Origin: an uncultured Bacilli bacterium
Lineage (GTDB): Bacteria > Bacillota_I > Bacilli_A > RF39 > UBA660
NCBI GenBank assembly: GCA_947632685.1
Contig: CANRQD010000019.1
Span: 1-15,768 of the forward strand
Reading direction: 5' to 3'
Length of the DNA stretch: 15,768 bases
Under the pieces are notes generated by a model, which worked only from the letters and a program-made list of their open reading frames with translations, was not told the origin of the DNA and searched no databases. This document shows positions 13,370 through 15,768 of this stretch, one piece after another. Within the stretch, counting starts at the first letter, position 1, and every line of letters starts with the position of its first letter. A program made the translations under genes and the position numbers.

Positions 13370-15768
13370 CTACTTTTGTACTAATTTTACTAATGTAGCT
13401 TTACCATTTTTTATAACATAACCAAAGCCTTCTGGAATTTCTTCTCTTAATTCCCTTGGTGTTGATAATAGTTTAAATGTATATTGATCTGATATTCCAT
13501 TACCTAACCATATTCCTTGAGAATCATCAACAGATTCTTTATACCAATCATCATAGGCATAACCTTTTAATTTATCTGAACTATCAATAATAATATAATT
13601 ATCTACTCTATAATTTTTAGAATCAGCTAAAGCATGCTTTAAAGCTTCTTTATTTTCATCAGTCATTCTGGCAAATAAATTACTTATTCCAAATATAAAG
13701 TATGTAGTTTTTTCTAAACCTTCTAATGATTTTTCATCATAATTATTAGCTTCATATATTGATTTTTGATTTTTATATCTAGCATTTATAGATGACGCTA
13801 TAGCATCAAAATTATTATTATAATAATCAACTGAAATATCATTAATATTAAATAATTTAGCTGCATCAATTACTACAATTTTTTTATAAGCTATCTTTGA
13901 AATTATTTTTATTATGGCTTTATAAAATTCTCTAAAATTATAAAAGTCTAATGCTGAGATAAGAGCAATAGAATTTGCTTCAAAATCAAAGACAGATATT
14001 GATAAATCTCCTTTTTGTATACCTATTGGTACTGTTGACATATTTCCAAGTAAATTTTCTACATCAGTTATTGATACAACCTCAGGTAATACTGGTATTT
14101 TCATAGCTGTTGTTTTACATATATTTCTTAATCTTGATGAAATTACTTTAATATAATCAGATAATTTTTCATTTTTATAAGGATATGCTGTTTGGAATTC
14201 ATAAACATTATCTAATTGTATTAAACCTCTACCAAATACTTTAGAAGGTAACTTTTTACCAACTGATGATAAAATATCACTATAATCAGAAGAGTCATTA
14301 AGTTGTAAACATAAATTATTTTTAAAGTTTTGTCTCATACGATATCTAACTGCATTTGTACTATTACTTGTTAAAATAAAGACAATTCCATATTTAAATC
14401 CTTCTCTAGTAAGTTGTAATAGGATATCTTCATAATCTTCATAAGTTTCTACAAAACCTTCATAATTATTTATAATAACTGTAATAATAGGAATTTTTTT
14501 ATTACTGTGTTCCCTATAAAAGGCATATGATCCGTTATAATCAGCAAAAAGTCTTTTACGATCATCTAAAATAGCATTAAGCATTTTAAATAAATTTTCA
14601 ATTTGTTCAGCATCATTTTGAGATAATACATTACCAACTTGAGGAGCATTAGCAAACATACGAAGTGTTTCTGCACCAAAATCCATAATATAAAAATTAA
14701 CCTCATCTGGATTATAATTTGTTATTGCAGAATATATAATACTAGATAAAAGTAATTCTTTACCTGAACCTGTAGAACCATAAATAATAGTATTTCCATC
14801 ATTTAAAAGTGATATAGTTAATAAAAATTGTTTTTGATTATCTGGATCATCATATTCTCCAATAGGTAAAATAATATCATTATTAGGAGTACTATAACCA
14901 TATTTTTTCTTTAAATCCTCTATATAAATAAAATCAGGGATTCTATCTAACCATAACTTAGGTATAGTAATATTTTCTTGTTTAGCTATATTAACAATAT
15001 ATTTAATAATTCCAGATAATTCTTCACCCTGAGCTTTAATCTTTGTAATATTGTTAGAATTACCCATAGACTTAATAATATTACCTACATTATCTATAAA
15101 ATTTATATCTGTATCAATCTTCTTTTTTCTCTTTTCTGTTGGATAATATGGTGCTCCTGCCCAAGCAGATTGACCTAAAGCAAATAGTTCATTATAACCA
15201 ACTTGTAAATAAAATCTTCCTGGATTCTTTAAAGCTGCTGCATCAGGTCTTCTAATCATATCCATACTATCAGATTTATCTTGAACTTTTAGACATATCT
15301 TAAATTTAGAGTTTGACCAGATTTGATCATCAACTACACCACTTGGTTTTTGAGTTGATAAAATTAAATGTACTCCTAAACTACGTCCTATACGCGCAGT
15401 AGAAATAAGTTGATCCATAAAATCAGGTTGTTGAGATTTTAATTCAGCAAATTCATCAGAAATTATAAATAAATGTGAAATTGGAGTACTAACTTTACCC
15501 TCTCTATATAATCTTTGATATTTATATATATCAATAGTACTTTCATTTAAAGTATCTCTTGCAATATTAAACATTTTTTGACGTCTTCTAAGTTCACTTT
15601 GAATTGATGCTAAAGCTCTATTCATTTCAATTGTATCTAAGTTTGTTATTGCACCTGCTAAATGAGGAAGCTTTATACCATTTTCTTTATTTTGAAATAC
15701 TCCTGCTAAACCTCCACCTTTATAATCTATTAACACAAATGATACCTCATAAGGATGAAAATTAACTG
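13370..15768 (-). CDS. essC: EssC-type FtsK/SpoIIIE ATPase of type VII secretion, C-terminal part
   Basis: Partial: the frame stays open to the window edge and reads VNFHPYEVSFVLIDYKGGG, so the true start lies beyond 15768 and the GTG at 15736 is internal. Counting from that GTG, the first ATPase domain shows DYKGGG (4-9), Walker B LFIISDEFAELK (89-100), LSTQKP (126-131) and NPGRFYLQVG (171-180). A second domain (about 285-520) has Walker A GSTGSGKE (320-327), but its Walker B position reads ITVIINNYEG (about 418-427), without the acidic pair. The third domain (about 550-788) has no recognisable Walker A (ISALDFYNF replaces it). This layout of one intact and two degenerate motors is typical of EssC, the membrane motor that drives WXG100/LXG export. 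Forkhead-associated domains and membrane helices expected at the N-terminus are outside the window. Confidence 0.93.
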   Translation of the reverse strand, partial: VNFHPYEVSFVLIDYKGGGLAGVFQNKENGIKLPHLAGAITNLDTIEMNRALASIQSELRRRQKMFNIARDTLNESTIDIYKYQRLYREGKVSTPISHLFIISDEFAELKSQQPDFMDQLISTARIGRSLGVHLILSTQKPSGVVDDQIWSNSKFKICLKVQDKSDSMDMIRRPDAAALKNPGRFYLQVGYNELFALGQSAWAGAPYYPTEKRKKKIDTDINFIDNVGNIIKSMGNSNNITKIKAQGEELSGIIKYIVNIAKQENITIPKLWLDRIPDFIYIEDLKKKYGYSTPNNDIILPIGEYDDPDNQKQFLLTISLLNDGNTIIYGSTGSGKELLLSSIIYSAITNYNPDEVNFYIMDFGAETLRMFANAPQVGNVLSQNDAEQIENLFKMLNAILDDRKRLFADYNGSYAFYREHSNKKIPIITVIINNYEGFVETYEDYEDILLQLTREGFKYGIVFILTSNSTNAVRYRMRQNFKNNLCLQLNDSSDYSDILSSVGKKLPSKVFGRGLIQLDNVYEFQTAYPYKNEKLSDYIKVISSRLRNICKTTAMKIPVLPEVVSITDVENLLGNMSTVPIGIQKGDLSISVFDFEANSIALISALDFYNFREFYKAIIKIISKIAYKKIVVIDAAKLFNINDISVDYYNNNFDAIASSINARYKNQKSIYEANNYDEKSLEGLEKTTYFIFGISNLFARMTDENKEALKHALADSKNYRVDNYIIIDSSDKLKGYAYDDWYKESVDDSQGIWLGNGISDQYTFKLLSTPRELREEIPEGFGYVIKNGKATLVKLVQK

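Noticed and set aside
1..15768. Mollicute genetic code (TGA as Trp) because of the low GC content
   Set aside because: TGA ends copA at the family-typical C-terminus and forms two ATGA start/stop overlaps; Trp residues in conserved positions use TGG.
1..15768. CRISPR array, tRNA or rRNA genes, insertion sequences
   Set aside because: No regularly spaced direct repeats, no recognisable tRNA or rRNA segments and no transposase or terminal inverted repeats were seen.

Overview
The window is very AT-rich bacterial DNA with densely packed genes, Shine-Dalgarno sites of the AGGAGG/AGGTGA type, extended -10 promoters and short intergenic gaps. Gene content (type VII secretion ATPase of the EssC type, SpoIID-family protein, SipW-like signal peptidase with a DUF5305 partner, CopA, Abi-family HEPN protein) points to a low-GC Bacillota, perhaps an uncultured gut lineage. 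The peptidoglycan-directed families suggest a walled cell rather than a wall-less Mollicute. TGA acts as a stop: it ends copA, and it sits in two ATGA start/stop overlaps (5938-5941 and 12891-12894), so the code looks standard bacterial. I cannot name a genus.

Region 1 (1-4687, all on the minus strand) is a metal and redox cluster read copA, gpx, trxB, SDR. It contains a Cu(+)-exporting P-type ATPase, a cysteine glutathione-peroxidase-type enzyme with the layout of a thioredoxin-dependent enzyme, a thioredoxin reductase that could supply its electrons, and a FabG-like short-chain reductase followed by a hairpin terminator. gpx has its own strong-looking promoter with a 15-bp palindrome over the -10. 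Below the terminator is the first part of a cell-wall amidase gene that breaks frame at its zinc-site motif and runs off the window.

Region 2 (4821-8227, plus strand) is a self-contained operon with a promoter and a perfect-stem terminator. It encodes a secreted TasA/camelysin-like protein, a second secreted protein with a CBM2-like pattern, an S26B (SipW-type, Ser/His) signal peptidase fused to a long polytopic N-terminal region, and a DUF5305 membrane protein. I read it as a small surface-protein export system with its own peptidase and two candidate substrates.

Region 3 (8323-10459, minus strand) holds an Abi_2/HEPN protein overlapping by 8 bases with a membrane-anchored HtrA protease. 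From the same divergent promoter region, the plus strand carries a zinc-dependent phospholipase C-like protein and a SpoIID-domain protein that lacks both the usual catalytic glutamate and a signal peptide (10501-12602).

Region 4 (12603-15768, minus strand) is the downstream end of a type VII secretion locus: the C-terminal two thirds or so of EssC (running off the window), an EsaB/YukD ubiquitin-like protein and two very small helical proteins that take the place where WXG100-type partners or substrates might be expected. It is closed by a three-tier hairpin that it shares with the convergent SpoIID-like gene.
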